A stretch of 64,000 nucleotides of DNA from Ipomoea triloba (Eukaryota; Streptophyta; Magnoliopsida; Solanales; Convolvulaceae), in contig NC_044930.1 of assembly GCF_003576645.1 (NCBI RefSeq), forward strand, positions 17,354,414 through 17,418,413, read 5' to 3'. The notes below the pieces were generated by a model. It ran no database searches. It saw nothing but the letters and a program-made list of their open reading frames with translations, and was not told the origin of the DNA. The first letter of the stretch is position 1. Each line of letters starts with the position of its first letter. Shown here piece after piece: positions 34,160 through 45,294 of this stretch. The translations under genes and the position numbers were made by a program.

Positions 34160-35251
34160 CCTTGTAACACCTCGGCTCGGCTATACCGTACATCCGGAGT
34201 GGTTACCGCCACACCTAGACTAAACCCAATCAAATCCAGAAAGAGTCCACTCTAGATGAACATGCTAAAGAAGGAAAACTGTTTCACACACTTTCTACTT
34301 GACAAAAGCTTTACGTATATATTGCAGCGGGAAGAAAGGAAGGTAGCTAGGTTAGCTACTACTACATATACAAGGATCGACCCATTGGGTCCAAAAACAT
34401 GAAACTTTAAGTTGTTCACAACTTGTTAGCCATACTAAGGCTATAAAAGATATTGACACAAAAAAAAAGGAGTTGTTCTAGACAGTATACTTCGGAGAGG
34501 GCGGAGCAAGAGGAGCATGGGGAGCAGGAGCGTAACCGGGAGCGTAGGGGTCATCATCAAGCAGGAACTGCACATAGTCATCATAGTCCAACACTGGAAA
34601 CACAACTCAGATGAGCTCTCAGCGCTCATCGGGCTACAAGAGCCCACACTAGACAACATCTGTTAAAAACACATTGAAGTGTAGTTAGCACGATGGCTAA
34701 GTAAGAGAATCCATGGTAACCCAAAATTCAACAAAGGTTTTCAAAACACGTATAAGAGAGTTTTGTAACTTTTACTCATTTGATGAGATTTCTCCTGTAA
34801 ATAAATTAACAACGAGGACTTGCACAAAAAGTGATTAGTGAACCAAAATCAACATGTCTCTTAAGACAAAATCATTTCTTTCTCAAGGTCGTTACAGAGT
34901 AACCCTTTTTTCATCTTTAAAACTTCCTTAGTTTCATATTAGCAAGCGTGAGGCCTTTGGAGTATTCTCATAACTCCCTCTCTGACCACTTGGATCATCG
35001 AACTCGGGGTTAGTGGTCATCACCCGGTCTAACACTGATCCCCTGGACGTAAGGTTCGTTAAAATGATTCCTAGCTGGCCTAGCCAGGTCCGTTAAAACG
35101 ACACCTCCCCAGACTTCTAGAGTAACTATACGTTAAGTGTGCACACCCCCATAAGAATACCTCATCCTATGAGTTATACAGTATTCGGCGAATAGACTTC
35201 ACCCTGCAGTATGAACTAATCATACAATATATCATAACGACGAATAGACTT

Positions 35252-36224
35252 TGGTCGTAGCCATTTTAGGTACAAGCAAATACCCGAAGTATTCCGGGGT
35301 TATCGATCCACAGGGAAGCGGGGTATTAAGCACTAGTTACTAATTAATTCACGAGAAGCTATTCCTACGTTAACAATGGGTATTTATCAATCCAAAAATC
35401 CCAAAGGAAAGCTTAGCCTATCATGGCTAAAATAGATTCAACAAATATACAATAAAGCTTTAAAATAGAAAAGAGAGGAAGAAATTCTCCCGAATGATGC
35501 CTCCAAGCTCTTCTCTTTGATCTCTCTTCTCCAATTGATTTTTCCTTTCAAGCTCTTTGAGAAGATGAGAGCTTCCCTTTCTTGCTCTCCTTTGTCCAAA
35601 ATCCGCAGCCAAGCTTAGGGTTTGAAGAGAAAATGATGCTTTTATAGTGGGTGGAGAATGGAGGGCAAAAATGACAATTTTTAGAAGTTTAGAATCGCAG
35701 ATCTGCGACATTCGACGCGTCGAATCCAACATTCGACGCGTCAAATGTTTACAGCGCCGAAACGAGGCTATTCTGCCTCATTTTTGGGATTTTCGACGCG
35801 TCGAAAGTTGAGTTCGACGCGTTGAAAATTCCTGTGACGCAATTCCGACTTCCATCCTGATTTTGACCCTTTTCCCTTTCGAATTACACTTTGATGTCTT
35901 CATAAGAGTTGTAGCCCTTGAAGTCTTCTTTCCAGTGGCTCAAGAGTCATCTCATTTGGATATTCCTAAGCTGAGATATGGTTCAATTACCGAGGTGTCG
36001 CCATGGTAGCGGTAATTACAACTCTTTGGCTCCTTTGGATTGGCTTTTGCTCCCAAATGGTTCTAATGCACTTCTAAACACATCAAAAACATCTAAACCA
36101 AGCATTATACCATTTTAAATATGAAAACAAGGAAATAAGCATTGGACACAACATTTTATCACACAATTAACTATAAAACCTACTTAAAAACACAAGTAAA
36201 ATAGGTACAAATGAGAGTATATCA
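35252..36224 (-). mobile_element. Nested Tat-like LTR (973 bp) inside the gypsy LTR
   Basis: It starts TGGTCGTAGCC and ends GTATATCA, with the TSD GACTT at 35247-35251 and 36225-36229. An empty version of the site (GACTTCGCCC without duplication) exists at 29932. On the minus strand the end region carries CCCTGTGGATCGATAAC, typical of LTR ends of Tat-type gypsy elements. It lacks coding capacity, so it is a solo LTR or a short non-autonomous unit. It contains four near-palindromes TTCGACGCGTCGAA (35711-35826). Confidence 0.8.
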
Positions 36225-36942
36225 GACTTCGCCCTGCAGTATGAATGATCATACAATATATCATAACGACCACTGGGCAAGGGCACTTAAAGCCACCCGT
36301 GGGTCAATCAAGGTCCTCCTCAACTTTACTTTAGAAACTAAGGTTTTGAAAACATNAAAACACATTGAAGTGTAGTTAGCACGATGGCTAAGTAAGAGAA
36401 TCCATGGTAACCCAAAATTCAACAAAGGTTTTCAAAACACGTATAAGAGAGTTTTGTAACTTTTACTCATTTGATGAGATTTCTCCTGTAAATAAATTAA
36501 CAACGAGGACTTGCACAAAAAGTGATTAGTGAACCAAAATCAACATGTCTCTTAAGACAAAATCATTTCTTTCTCAAGGTCGTTACAGAGTAACCCTTTT
36601 TTCATCTTTAAAACTTCCTTAGTTTCATATTAGCAAGCGTGAGGCCTTTGGAGTATTCTCATAACTCCCTCTCTGACCACTTGGATCATCGAACTCGGGG
36701 TTAGTGGTCATCACCCGGTCTAACACTGATCCCCTGGACGTAAGGTTCGTTAAAATGATTCCTAGCTGGCCTAGCCAGGTCCGTTAAAACGACACCTCCC
36801 CAGACTTCTAGAGTAACTATACGTTAAGTGTGCACACCCCCATAAGAATACCTCATCCTATGAGTTATACAGTATTCGGCGAATAGACTTCACCCTGCAG
36901 TATGAACTAATCATACAATATATCATAACGACGAATAGACTT

Positions 36943-37915
36943 TGGTCGTAGCCATTTTAGGTACAAGCAAATACCCGAAGTATTCCGGGGTTATCGATCC
37001 ACAGGGAAGCGGGGTATTAAGCACTAGTTACTAATTAATTCACGAGAAGCTATTCCTACGTTAACAATGGGTATTTATCAATCCAAAAATCCCAAAGGAA
37101 AGCTTAGCCTATCATGGCTAAAATAGATTCAACAAATATACAATAAAGCTTTAAAATAGAAAAGAGAGGAAGAAATTCTCCCGAATGATGCCTCCAAGCT
37201 CTTCTCTTTGATCTCTCTTCTCCAATTGATTTTTCCTTTCAAGCTCTTTGAGAAGATGAGAGCTTCCCTTTCTTGCTCTCCTTTGTCCAAAATCCGCAGC
37301 CAAGCTTAGGGTTTGAAGAGAAAATGATGCTTTTATAGTGGGTGGAGAATGGAGGGCAAAAATGACAATTTTTAGAAGTTTAGAATCGCAGATCTGCGAC
37401 ATTCGACGCGTCGAATCCAACATTCGACGCGTCAAATGTTTACAGCGCCGAAACGAGGCTATTCTGCCTCATTTTTGGGATTTTCGACGCGTCGAAAGTT
37501 GAGTTCGACGCGTTGAAAATTCCTGTGACGCAATTCCGACTTCCATCCTGATTTTGACCCTTTTCCCTTTCGAATTACACTTTGATGTCTTCATAAGAGT
37601 TGTAGCCCTTGAAGTCTTCTTTCCAGTGGCTCAAGAGTCATCTCATTTGGATATTCCTAAGCTGAGATATGGTTCAATTACCGAGGTGTCGCCATGGTAG
37701 CGGTAATTACAACTCTTTGGCTCCTTTGGATTGGCTTTTGCTCCCAAATGGTTCTAATGCACTTCTAAACACATCAAAAACATCTAAACCAAGCATTATA
37801 CCATTTTAAATATGAAAACAAGGAAATAAGCATTGGACACAACATTTTATCACACAATTAACTATAAAACCTACTTAAAAACACAAGTAAAATAGGTACA
37901 AATGAGAGTATATCA
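36943..37915 (-). mobile_element. Second assembly copy of the nested Tat-like LTR
   Basis: Matches 35252-36224 at an offset of 1691 bp, as part of the duplicated block around the N at 36356. Probably not a separate insertion. A third partial copy ends at 38584. Confidence 0.85.
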
Positions 37916-40264
37916 GACTTCGCCCTGCAGTATGAATGATCATACAATATATCATAACGACCACTGGGCAAGGGCACTTAAAGCCACCCGTGGGTCAATC
38001 AAGGTCCTCCTCAACTTTACTTTAGAAACTAAGGTTTTGAAAACATTAGTTTAGACGACAGCCGCAGATGCGACATTCGACGCGTCGAATCCAACATTCG
38101 ACGCGTCAAATGTTTACAGCGCCGAAACGAGGCTATTCTGCCTCATTTTTGGGATTTTCGACGCGTCGAAAGTTGAGTTCACGCGTTGAAAATTCCTGTG
38201 ACGCAATTCCGACTTCCATCCTGATTTGACCCTTTTCCCTTTCGAATTACACTTTGATGTCTTCATAAGAGTTGTAGCCCTTGAAGTCTTCTTTCCAGTG
38301 GCTCAAGAGTCATCTCATTTGGATATTCCTAAGCTGAGATATGGTTCAATTACCGAGGTGTCGCCATGGTAGCGGTAATTACAACTCTTTGGCTCCTTTG
38401 GATTGGCTTTTGCTCCCAAAATGGTTCTAATGCACTTCTAAACACATCAAAAACATCTAAACCAAGCATTATACCATTTTAATATAAACAAGGAAATAAG
38501 CATTGGAACACACATTTTATCACACAATTAACTATAAAACCTACTTAAAAACACAATAAAATAGGTACAAATGAGAGTATATCAGACTTCGCCCTGCAGT
38601 ATGAATGATCATACAATATCATAAACGACCACTGGGCAAGGGCACTTAAAGCCACCCGTGGGTCAATCAAGGTCCTCCTCAACTTTACTTTAGAAACTAA
38701 GGTTTTGAAAACATTTTCCTTCCTTCACTTTTCTTTATTAAATCATTTCTTTTTGGACATATTTCTCATTTGAGTCCAATACTTGAAATTGGCTACCTAT
38801 TAGCCCATGGAAGATTTTCAAAATACTCTCAGTACCCCAGCTTTTCAAACACCATTTCTCATCTTTCTCACGTAAAGTACACACTCACTAAAAGTGGTAT
38901 TTTCCTTCAAAAATAAGTTTTTGACAACCTGTGTACCAAAATAGCATACGTTCTTCAACGTAAGTTTTTATAAACATTTTTGGATATACTTCATATTCAA
39001 GTCTCATACTTGAAATCCATCCACCTAGTTATACCCTTATATATTCTACTAACACAACACAAAGCTCATAAATTCCTATTTCAACTATCAATTATTAAAT
39101 CTTAAGTGACAAAACTAACTTAAGGGACTTCTTACCTCTTGGTTGTAGTACTTTTTGCAAGAAGGATTTTGATCCTCTACTCAAATCTTTCACCAAAAAT
39201 TCCTAGGCAAAACATATCATCATAATAATAATTTTAGGAAATCTTAACCTATAGTTAGGTTCTAAGGAAGAAAACAAGGCTTTTAACCGAATAAAAATGG
39301 AATTTTACCGAATAGATGATGATCTTGATGAAGAAATTGGCTATGGAAGCTCTTGAATTCAAGGAAGAAGATGAAGTTTTCTTTCTCTCTTTCCTCTCCA
39401 ATATTTCGGTCACAATGGGGAAAAATAAAATGATCAAGCTTATATATTTTCCCTTATAAGATTAGGATGAGGAAGCTTGGAGAAAAAGTTACATTGTTTC
39501 TTATAAGGGAAGAAAGAAGAAACTTGGAGATCAAGTTTCTATTTAGATCATCTCCAAAAATTATTTTAATATTAGCATGTGGCTAGAAGGAATGACACTT
39601 GTCACAATGCTATGGTAAATCTTGAAGAATAAGACTTCCCTTGCCAGTTAGGGGATAAATCAGATAAAGTTACGGTAGAAAATAATTTAGGGACAATAGG
39701 GTGGCTACCTACGTTCTAGAAGAGACAAAATAAAATTAAAACATAGATGATATCAGTCAAATAATTGGTATCAAATTGAAGAATACATGTGCTGGCAGAA
39801 AGAAATTGGCAGAACACTGGATCCGGATTAAAAATATTATTGGGAGTATTTGGTAAGGTATTTTGATACCATTTTCTCCAAATATGTATTTAAGCAAGTC
39901 TAGAACCTACATATAAAATTTCATAATGATTGGAGTAGTATAAGTATGGTTTTCGAATTTTTTTCCAAAACTAGTCCAGAGAGAAAAATTCTGGACAGCA
40001 CACTGCCAAGGGCAAAAACGTAATTTTCTGTGTTTACTCAAATAACCAAATGACCAAAACTTTTTAAGGATATCAAGTACTATAGGTTGGGGTTCTAAAA
40101 TAGAAATTTCAGGTAAAACGGAGTTCGGGAAGTATGTTTACCGAATAAATCTTTCGGACTGCGCCGAGTTGCAATTTTCTGAAAAATGAATAGTTAGAAA
40201 CATTTTTGGCTAAAAATCATTTTGTAACAAAAATGGTGAATAAATTTCGGGGTGTCACATGCCA

Positions 40265-40275
40265 CCATTATCTTC
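40265..40275 (+). pseudogene. ASG2-like exon B, 11 bp island between two retroelements
   Basis: The island CCATTATCTTC lies between the gypsy TSD (40260-40264) and the Sirevirus LTR start (40276). Its last five bases TCTTC are the Sirevirus target duplication. Placed between 27282 and 55635 it continues the exon B reading (PLSSS) in phase. Confidence 0.75.
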
Positions 40276-41077
40276 TGTTAGGAACATATTGTAATAAGTT
40301 TTGATGATACCAAATGTAATCCACAATCCCCTAAGTCTCGATAGATAGGAAATACTTGTAAGTTCGACAAGTAAACTAAGAGCGAAAATACAACCGGGTA
40401 ATTGAGCTCAACTCGGGAAATATTTAAGCTTAAGGTAAACTTGTTTGAACATCTTAGAAGTTTCGTGTTGTAAGCTTATAGATAGATCAGAAGAAGGCAC
40501 GAGACATTACTAGAGGAATAAGGGTCTGCGAGACATCAACTAAGTCTCGAGACATAAGCAGAGTTCGAGAGATGGAATCTCTCGAGACATCAATCCAGTT
40601 CGAGACATAGGATCGAGACATTAAGTAGTCGAGACATCATGTTTGGTCTCGATGAACTGATACTTCTCCAAAGGACTGAATGGCAAATTAACATGCATGG
40701 ATGAAGTAATCTAAGTTTGGAGAAGAAGAATATCATGGAGATAAAATATTAAGTAGGTGCCGAAAGAATATTATGGAACATAGTAAAATATTAAGTAGGT
40801 GCCGAAAGAATATTATGGAACATAGAACAGCCGGAAGTGGATGCCACGTCAGAACTCCACAACAAACGGATAAAATGTGCACCAATCCAATCAGAACTCC
40901 ACAACAAACGGATAAAATGTGCACCAATCCAAAGTCGGTCTTATTCCCTAAAACGAGGAGCAATGGGAATATAAAAAGAGTAACTTTTACCAAAAGAAGT
41001 AAGTGGAGCATAGACTCAAGATAGTGGAATATGGAATATGGAGCATAGACTTGTACCCCATCCCCTTGGGACCAACA
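40276..41077 (+). repeat. 5' LTR of Sirevirus A, core promoter deleted
   Basis: 802 bp against 1678 bp for the solo LTR at 2704-4381. The sequence jumps from GTGGAATATGG (about 41034) to ACTTGTACCCC (about 41049). The jump skips the part that holds the TATA-like ATATATAAGG and the R region. It contains two 42 bp duplications (40742-40825 and 40849-40932) and a cluster of TCGAGAC words (40528-40674). Confidence 0.88.
40742..40932. repeat. Two 42 bp tandem duplications in the Sirevirus A 5' LTR
   Basis: The same word recurs at 40742/40784 and, separately, at 40849/40891. Each is single in the 3' LTR (53431-53541 and 54790-54898). Confidence 0.92.
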
Positions 41078-41079
41078 AT

Positions 41080-41091
41080 TGGTATCAGAGC
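41080..41091 (+). other. Primer binding site (tRNA-iMet), Sirevirus A
   Basis: TGGTATCAGAGC lies two bases after the LTR end CCAACA. It is complementary to initiator methionine tRNA. Confidence 0.92.
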
Positions 41092-41198
41092 AAGTTCTCT
41101 GATCGATATAAACCTTTGTTTATATTGCCTAGAGATCCTTCTTTGAAAAATCTTTTAAAAAGTTTTTAAAGCACGAGATAATTTTCAATATAGACAGC

Positions 41199-43266
41199 AT
41201 GTTGTCGAGACATCTTCTTTTTTATCTTAGCAGGTTTGACGACTGGAAAACACGCATGCTTGCGTATCTATCAGCCCTCCATGATGAGATGGCCGAGGTT
41301 ATATCAACTGGACCAGTCAAAATCCTGATGGTCAACACAGCCGCAGAGCAAACAAAAGACACACCAAAGTACGTCCCAAAACCTAGGGAAAAATGGACAA
41401 GTGATGATAGGAAGAGAAACAACCTTGATAACATTTCCAAGGATATCCTCTTCAGGGCAATAGATGAAACCATCTTCCCACGAGTAAGAAAATGCACCAC
41501 TGCAAAAGAGGTATGGGACACTTTGATGTTGATTGGTGAAGGTGACGAACAGGAAAAGGAGAACAAGCTAACTGCGGCGATGAAGAAGTTCGAGGACTTC
41601 AAGATGAAGCCAGGAGAGAGCATCGACAGCATGGAATCTAGGTTCATGAAGCTGTCAACCGAAATGTGAGATGTTCCCGAGAGATGAGGACGTGGTGGAC
41701 AGACGAAATGTGGCACTAGTTGCTGATCAACCATCCACCTCCTCAAAGTCAGATCCTAATCCCACAAATCTTTTATCTGACGAACAATTTGCTCTTTTTA
41801 TGAGAAAATTCAGGAAATTCATGAAGAAGACACCGGAGAGCAATACAAGTTCACCTTCCTCCTCAAGAAGAAAAAATGAAAGATACACATCCAGGAGAAT
41901 GGAGGAAGAAAATCAAGGTCTATGCTACAACTGCAGGAGACCGCGACATTTCAAGGCCGAATGTCCTTATCCACCGGTAAGCAAGCATCAAGGCCAAGAA
42001 GGAAAGGATTCCAGAAGGAAAGAGGAATCCAGGGAGAAGCCAGTACAAGGAGGCTTCAAAAGTTCATCAAAGACACATTCGCGCAGGAAGGCGCTTGTGG
42101 CTGAGGAACTTGAGAAGGCAATCGAGGAGTCCGAGACATCAAGCTCCAGCGAGAGCAGCAGCAGCTCAGAGGATGAGAGGGGGCTCATCTGTTTATACAC
42201 TACAGAAGAGGAGGATCAATGCTTGATGGCTATCAACAATGAGGTAACCTCTACTTCTACATCTCGCTGCTCTATCTCTACTTCTCAATGTTCTTCTTTT
42301 AGAAGCGATGGGGATCCCTTTGAGACCATGGAATTACTTAAGAGGGACCTCAGCATCGCTAACAGCACTCATGCTAAAGTAATGGAAGAAAACAGCAGAC
42401 TAATTGCTGAAAGAGAGATGCTTAAGAATGTCTCGAAAGAGAACTCAAAGCTAACTCTTAAAGTAAGCAACTTAGAAGCTGAGATCATCCAACTTAAGGA
42501 AGAGTGCAAAGCTCGAGAGACTAGAGAGCTTAATCTTAGAGAGGTTATTGCATCATTTACTAATTCCTCCAAAGCTGTGGAGAAAATGGTAAATGACCAT
42601 AGACCTACAAATGATAGAACCGGACTAGGATTCCGTCAGAACTGTCTCTCGAGAGATAAGCAGACCAACGGTTTGGAAACTTCAAGTATTGGAGAATCTC
42701 AATCCAAACCGAATAAGGGTCATAAAGGACCAACAGGAAAGACCAGAGTAGATATTCACAAACCGTCCCTATACACCAGGAATGGAAAGTATAGGAAAGC
42801 TACGAAGAATGGCCGGGTTAACAATATCGAGAGATCACCTAGCTATCTCTCGCAAGGTCATTCCGAGTACAAGAGAAGCTACATTCCATATAATGCGCCT
42901 CAAGGCAAATATGGAAGGTCTGAGATCCATAGAGATAGGAACTCACGGATGGAGGAAGGCAGACACTACCCATCCGATGAGGATTGGTCACAAGAATATG
43001 AACCATGGAACAAACCTCAGTTTCAACGGTACCACGTGACCAAACAGGCTATGAAGGGCATGGTGCGTAAGTTCGAGGTCAGGCCTCAACCTAAGCTGAA
43101 TTATGCACCTAAGAGGCCCAGAGTCTTTGCTAGCATTCCTTATGATTATCAATCGTATAATGGCTACATTGCACCTAGGCCTGGAATAATGGGCCCAAGG
43201 TATAAATGGATACCTAAACTCACTAACCAACTAGGACCCAAAGTTTGGGTACCTAAATCTGCTTGA
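41199..43266 (+). pseudogene. Sirevirus A gag, broken by a deletion
   Basis: The frame 41199-41669 carries the gag N-terminal domain (FDDWKTRMLAYLSALHDEM, NLDNISKDILFRAID, AKEVWDTL, GEGDEQEKENKL). It stops after FMKLSTEM. The frame 41671-43266 continues with a Ser-rich stretch and a CCHC knuckle C-x2-C-x4-H-x4-C (CYNCRRPRHFKAEC, about 41925-41966). A long acidic, coiled-coil-prone tail ends at TGA 43264. Relatives have about 100 more residues at the junction, so a deletion with frameshift occurred near 41670. Protease starts in the -1 frame after the stop. The gag builds the virus-like particle and binds RNA through the knuckle. Confidence 0.88.
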
Positions 43267-43269
43267 TTT

Positions 43270-43608
43270 ACATGCAGGACACCAGGGACATATGGTTCAT
43301 TAACAATGGATGTTCGAGACATATGACGGGAAATCTAACACTGCTAGAGAACATCCATTACTATCGAAGGTCCCTTGGTGGCATTCGGAGACAACGAGAA
43401 GAAAGGACGCACAAAGGCTGTTGGTGAGATCCATAAGAATGAGTTGGTGATCAAGGAGGTATCCTACGTTGAAGGACTCAAGTTCAACCTCCTTAGCACA
43501 AGCCAATTCTGTGACAAGGGCTAGAAAGTTATCTTCACCAAAGGCAAGTGCCAGATCATACAAGAAGAATCTCTCGAAGTCGTCCTGGAAGCAGCAAGGA
43601 AAGGAAAC
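43270..43608 (+). pseudogene. Sirevirus A protease region, active site altered
   Basis: In the -1 frame relative to gag, the reading passes through WFINNGCSRHMTG. The family motif is DSG; here it reads NNG, so the catalytic aspartate is lost. Frame changes follow before the integrase frame opens at 43609. The Sirevirus B copy near 11720-11745 still has DSGCSRHMTG. Confidence 0.8.
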
Positions 43609-45294
43609 ATGTACATAGTGGATTGGAGATCTGCCAAACCATCCCTATGTATGCTAGCAAGGAGCAAAGAGGACTTATGCTGGGATTGGCACAGTAAGCT
43701 TAGCCACCTGAACTTCAAAACTATCAACAAGCTTACTAAGAGGAACCTTGTGGAAGGACTGCCCAAAGTTACGTTTCGAAAGGACAAGATTTGTGAGGCA
43801 TGTCAACGTTGCGAACAGATCAAATCCTCTTTCAAAACCAAAGCCGAGACATCATCCACTAGACCATTAAGTCTTCTTCATATGGACTTATTTGGCCCGG
43901 TGGATCCACCCAGCATGAGAGGAAGAAAGTATACTCTTGTGGTAGTAGATGACTACACAAGATTCACCTGGACCGTGTTCTTAACCAAGAAAAGCGAGAC
44001 AAAAGTTGCCCTACCAAATCTTTTGAAGCAAGTTCAAGTTGAAAAGGATGTCTCGATACTCAAAATTCGGTCAGATCAGGGAGGAGAGTTCGTTAACCAA
44101 GTGATCGAGAGCTACTGCAACGAGAACGGGATTCATCATCAGTTGTCAGCTGCTCGAACACCTCAACAGAACGGCATTGCTGAAAGCAGGAACAGAACTC
44201 TCAAGGAAGCTACAAGGACCATGCTCTCACAAGCTAATATATCTCAGGGATTTTGGGCTGAAGCAATCAACACAGCATGCTACACCCAAAATCGGTCCTT
44301 GATCGTGAAAGGAGCTGGTAAGACTCCGTACGAGTTGTGCAACGAGAGGAAACCGAATGTAAGCTACTTCCACACATTCGGATGCAAATGTAATATCCAC
44401 AACAATGGAAAGACTCAGTTAAAGGCTTTTGACGAAAAGGCAGACGATGGAGTATTTCTGGGATACTCGTCGACAAGTAAAGCATTCAGAGTCTTCAACA
44501 AGCGGAGATTGGTGGTTGAAGAATCCATACATGTCTCTTTTGATGAGAGAGCATCGACAGATCAACCATCAAAGTCAATAGATGCAGCTGAAAATTCTAA
44601 GGAAGTTCAGCCGGAAACGATCGAGAGATCAGACTTACCTCTCGATGGGAAGCAGCCGATAGTTCGAGACGTAGCAGAACTCCAGTCAGAATCAGATGAT
44701 GAAGACACTACAAAGAACAATGCTACTGACTCAGTTGATCCAATCCAGATCATAGATGATCCTCTCACATCACAACCAACTACCGATGAGTCAACTGAGG
44801 AGCCACAACCCGATCTAAGATGGCTTAGAAGCCATCCCGCTGATCAAGTGATTGGAGATGTACGTGACAAGGTTCGGACCAGATCAGCATACAGAGAAAG
44901 CATGATCGCTTGCTTTCTATCTCAAATAGAGCCTAAGGTGATTGATGAGGCTCTAAGTGATCCAGATTGGGTGCAAGCCATGCAAGAGGAACTTCATCAG
45001 TTTGAACGGAACGACGTTTGGGAACTAGTTCCGAGACCTCATCATCAGAATGTCATTGGTACAAAGTGGTTTTTCAGAAACAAGATGAATGAGGATGGAG
45101 TCATTGTTAGGAACAAGGCCAGACTTGTTGCTAAAGGATACTGCCAAGAGGAAGGAATAGATTTTGATGAAACCTTCGCTCCGGTGGCACGTCTCGAAGC
45201 CATTCGCATCTTTCTCGCATATGCTGCCTTCAAAGATTTCAAAGTGTATCAAATGGATGTCAAGAGCGCTTTTCTGAACGGACATCTTGAATAA
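43609..45294 (+). pseudogene. Sirevirus A integrase and RT N-terminus
   Basis: A 561-codon open frame. The HHCC finger has His28, His33, Cys62 and Cys65. The integrase core triad is Asp93 (MDLFGPV), Asp156 (IRSDQGGEF) and Glu192 ([10 protein letters not shown]). A C-terminal block [19 protein letters not shown], an acidic spacer and the RT start ([47 protein letters not shown]) follow. The integrase joins the cDNA to the chromosome. A TAA at 45292-45294, where relatives have Glu, ends the frame in mid-RT; the next codon continues RT in phase. Catalytic residues of the integrase are intact. Confidence 0.92.

Larger units (their letters stand above)
34666..38046. repeat. 1690 bp direct repeat around a single N (36356)
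   Basis: The blocks 34666-36355 and 36357-38046 show no difference that I noticed, at an offset of 1691. The first ends and the second begins at the N. This is an unmerged contig overlap. Confidence 0.92.
27283..40259 (-). mobile_element. Non-autonomous Ty3/gypsy (Tekay/Del-like) element
   Basis: The element is bounded by TGCCA target duplications (27278-27282 and 40260-40264). LTRs occupy 27283-31811 and 34163-40259; on the minus strand they start TGTGACACCCCG and end GGTGTTACA. The internal region of 2.35 kb has a primer site, gag and protease, but no RT, RNase H or integrase. The 5' LTR length is inflated by assembly duplication. It needs a helper for movement. The outer left end reads TATAACACC, one base off the expected TGTAACACC. 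Confidence 0.88.
34163..40259 (-). repeat. 5' LTR of the gypsy element, inflated by duplication
   Basis: The LTR runs from TGTAACACC to GGTGTCACA. 34666-36355 recurs as 36357-38046 around a single N (36356). A third, slightly diverged partial copy occupies about 38070-38716. The nested Tat-like LTR is therefore seen two and a half times. The remaining part (38717-40259) aligns with 30050-31811 of the 3' LTR. No gene. Confidence 0.82.
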
